A DNA stretch of 7,494 nucleotides. Source: an uncultured Steroidobacteraceae bacterium (lineage in GTDB: Bacteria; Pseudomonadota; Gammaproteobacteria; Steroidobacterales; Steroidobacteraceae). The stretch is from contig CATPBQ010000004.1 of assembly GCA_955652795.1 (NCBI GenBank), positions 1 to 7,494 on the forward strand, given 5' to 3'. The position numbers were made by a program, and so were the translations under genes. The notes beneath the pieces are model-generated. The model saw only the letters and a program-made list of their open reading frames with translations. It ran no database searches and was not told where the DNA came from. This document shows, piece after piece, positions 6,001 to 7,494 of this stretch (positions are counted from its first letter, which is position 1; each line of letters begins with the position of its first letter).

Positions 6001-7494
6001 ATGCCGCGTTCGAGCCCATTCTGGATCGTGTTCGTCTCGCTGGGCGGCATCCTGCCGGCCGCCCGGGCCGAAGACCCTCCCTGCCCGACACAGCTCGGGC
6101 TGCCTGCGGCCGCGGCTGCCGCGAGCGGTGCGCCGGCAGCGAAAGCCCCCGCGGATGTGCCGCGCAAGCCAGCGGCCGACGACGGCCACATCGACGTCAC
6201 GAGCGACCAGGCAATACTCGGCGTCGATGGCAACGCGACGCTCAAGGGCAACGTCCTCCTGCGGCAGGGCGAGCGCGAGATCCGCGCCAACGAGGTTCAG
6301 TACGACGCGCATAACACCTCGGTGAGCACCGCGGGCCACATCGACTACACCGACTCCCTCGTGCATGTGACGGGTGCGGGCGGCAGCTACTCGGCGGCGG
6401 CCGGCGCCGAGTTCAAGTCGGCCCAATTCTCTCTGCGGCAGCGCGCCGCACGCGGCGCCGCGCAGGAAATGAGGCTCACACCCCTGGGCGTGATTCGCCT
6501 GCGGGGAGTCATGTTCACGACCTGCCCGGCGAACGATACCTCCTGGCAGTTGCAGGCCGACAACATCATGCTCGACACACGCAACCGCGTCGGCACCGGC
6601 AGCAATGCCCAGATCCGGTTCATGGGCGTGCCCCTGATGTACCTGCCGTGGGTGTCGTTTCCGCTGGGCAGCGAGCGCAAGAGCGGCTTTCTTTTTCCGG
6701 GCATCGGCAACACCTCCAGCGGCGGCCTGCAGCTGTCGGTTCCGTACTATTGGAACATCGCGCCGAACGCGGACTTCACCTTCCAGCCCATCGAGTACAG
6801 CAAGCGCGGTCCCGACCTGGGGGGCGATCTGCGCTTTCTGACGCAGCGCCAGCACGGCGAGCTGGACTGGAGCTATCTGCCCCACGACCGCGCCTTCGGC
6901 GGCAACCGCAGCCGCGTGCGCCTCACCGACGTCGCCGAACTGCCGGATGACCTGCGCCTCAGCGTAAACGCGGAGAACGTCAGCGACACCCGCTACTTCG
7001 AGGACTTCTCCCAGGGCCCGGAGGGCACCAGCACCGCCTTCGTCGAGCGGCGCGCCACGCTCTCCTACCGCGGCGAGCACTGGAGCGTCGATGGCGAAGC
7101 GCAGCAGTACCAGACTATCGATTACACGCTCGCGATCACCGACCGGCCCTACGCGCGCGTGCCGCGCGTTGCAGTGAGGGCTGACTACGGCCTGGGGGCG
7201 GCGGAGCTGCTGCACTACGGCTTCGATTCCGAGCTCGTGGACTTCCAGCGGGCCACCGGCGTCACCGGTTGGCGGGCGGATCTCACGCCGGCGGTCTCCC
7301 TCGATCTCACCGGCCCCGGATATTTCCTGCGCCCCGCGCTCGCCTGGCGCGCGACCCAGTACCAGCTCGACAACCTGGCGCCCGGCGAGGCGCGCTCGCC
7401 CTCACGGACGGTGGCGATTGCGAGCTTCGACACCGGACTGGTGTTCGAACGCGACGCCGGTTCCAGGAATCAGCGCAAGCTCACGCTCGAGCCG
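6001..7494 (+). CDS. lptD: LPS-assembly outer membrane protein LptD, N-terminal part (cut by right edge)
   Basis: LptD with LptE forms the outer-membrane translocon that places lipopolysaccharide on the cell surface. The frame stays open for 498 codons to the right edge, against about 780 residues in E. coli. A signal peptide ends ARA|ED after residue 23. The first conserved cysteine is Cys28, followed by an Ala/Pro-rich linker (about 34-60). An OstA/LptA-like beta-jellyroll runs from about 63 to 170. The second conserved cysteine is Cys175 in FTTCPANDTSW. The barrel begins around GVPLMYLPW (209-217), followed by RKSGFLFPG and PYYWNIAPN (248-256), all strong LptD signatures. The C-terminal cysteine pair is beyond the window. 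An in-frame ATG at 5989 would add MPLF before the same signal peptide, but it overlaps the predicted -10. Neither start has a Shine-Dalgarno site. Confidence 0.96.
   Translation, partial: MPRSSPFWIVFVSLGGILPAARAEDPPCPTQLGLPAAAAAASGAPAAKAPADVPRKPAADDGHIDVTSDQAILGVDGNATLKGNVLLRQGEREIRANEVQYDAHNTSVSTAGHIDYTDSLVHVTGAGGSYSAAAGAEFKSAQFSLRQRAARGAAQEMRLTPLGVIRLRGVMFTTCPANDTSWQLQADNIMLDTRNRVGTGSNAQIRFMGVPLMYLPWVSFPLGSERKSGFLFPGIGNTSSGGLQLSVPYYWNIAPNADFTFQPIEYSKRGPDLGGDLRFLTQRQHGELDWSYLPHDRAFGGNRSRVRLTDVAELPDDLRLSVNAENVSDTRYFEDFSQGPEGTSTAFVERRATLSYRGEHWSVDGEAQQYQTIDYTLAITDRPYARVPRVAVRADYGLGAAELLHYGFDSELVDFQRATGVTGWRADLTPAVSLDLTGPGYFLRPALAWRATQYQLDNLAPGEARSPSRTVAIASFDTGLVFERDAGSRNQRKLTLEP

Noticed and set aside
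5932..7215. 427-codon open frame on the minus strand opposite lptD
   Set aside because: lptD on the plus strand has unmistakable family motifs across the same span; the antisense translation shows no recognisable family and long antisense frames are expected in GC-rich coding DNA.

Overview
The window is a GC-rich, gene-dense bacterial chromosome segment with eight protein-coding genes and almost no intergenic space. Gene content and order point to a gammaproteobacterium: an LptD-type LPS-assembly gene sits divergently beside amgK-murU, an arrangement known from Pseudomonas. The exact lineage cannot be read from the sequence; a GC-rich, non-enteric gammaproteobacterium (for example Steroidobacter- or Nevskia-like) is a guess. 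No mobile element, CRISPR array, tRNA or rRNA was seen.

Layout from left to right. (1) Positions 2-1407, plus strand: the C-terminal part of a sensor histidine kinase, cut by the left edge, overlaps by an ATGA junction an OmpR-family response regulator. (2) Positions 1425-5939, minus strand, read right to left: amgK, murU, lipA, lipB and an sbp-like sulfate-binding protein gene. They form a compact probable operon: amgK/murU and lipA/lipB share ATGA overlaps, murU and lipA are 4 bases apart, and sbp follows lipB after 43 bases. The sbp gene ends 17 bases from the converging response-regulator gene. (3) Positions 5940-6000: a 61-base divergent intergenic region with a palindromic ATTATAAT, which reads as a perfect TATAAT -10 element on both strands. 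(4) Positions 6001-7494, plus strand: the N-terminal 498 codons of lptD, cut by the right edge.

How the genes may work together. AmgK and MurU carry out the last recycling steps that turn peptidoglycan sugar (MurNAc) back into UDP-MurNAc. LptD inserts LPS into the outer membrane. The divergent promoter region could therefore co-control two envelope functions. LipA and LipB make protein-bound lipoate from octanoyl-ACP, and LipA consumes sulfur. The sulfate-binding protein at the operon end might relate to sulfur supply, but this is inference. The operon composition (cell-wall recycling, lipoylation, sulfate binding), the reversed lipA-lipB order, the probable lipoprotein form of Sbp, and the symmetric promoter are the most notable points. 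Nothing in the window looks like a wholly new system.
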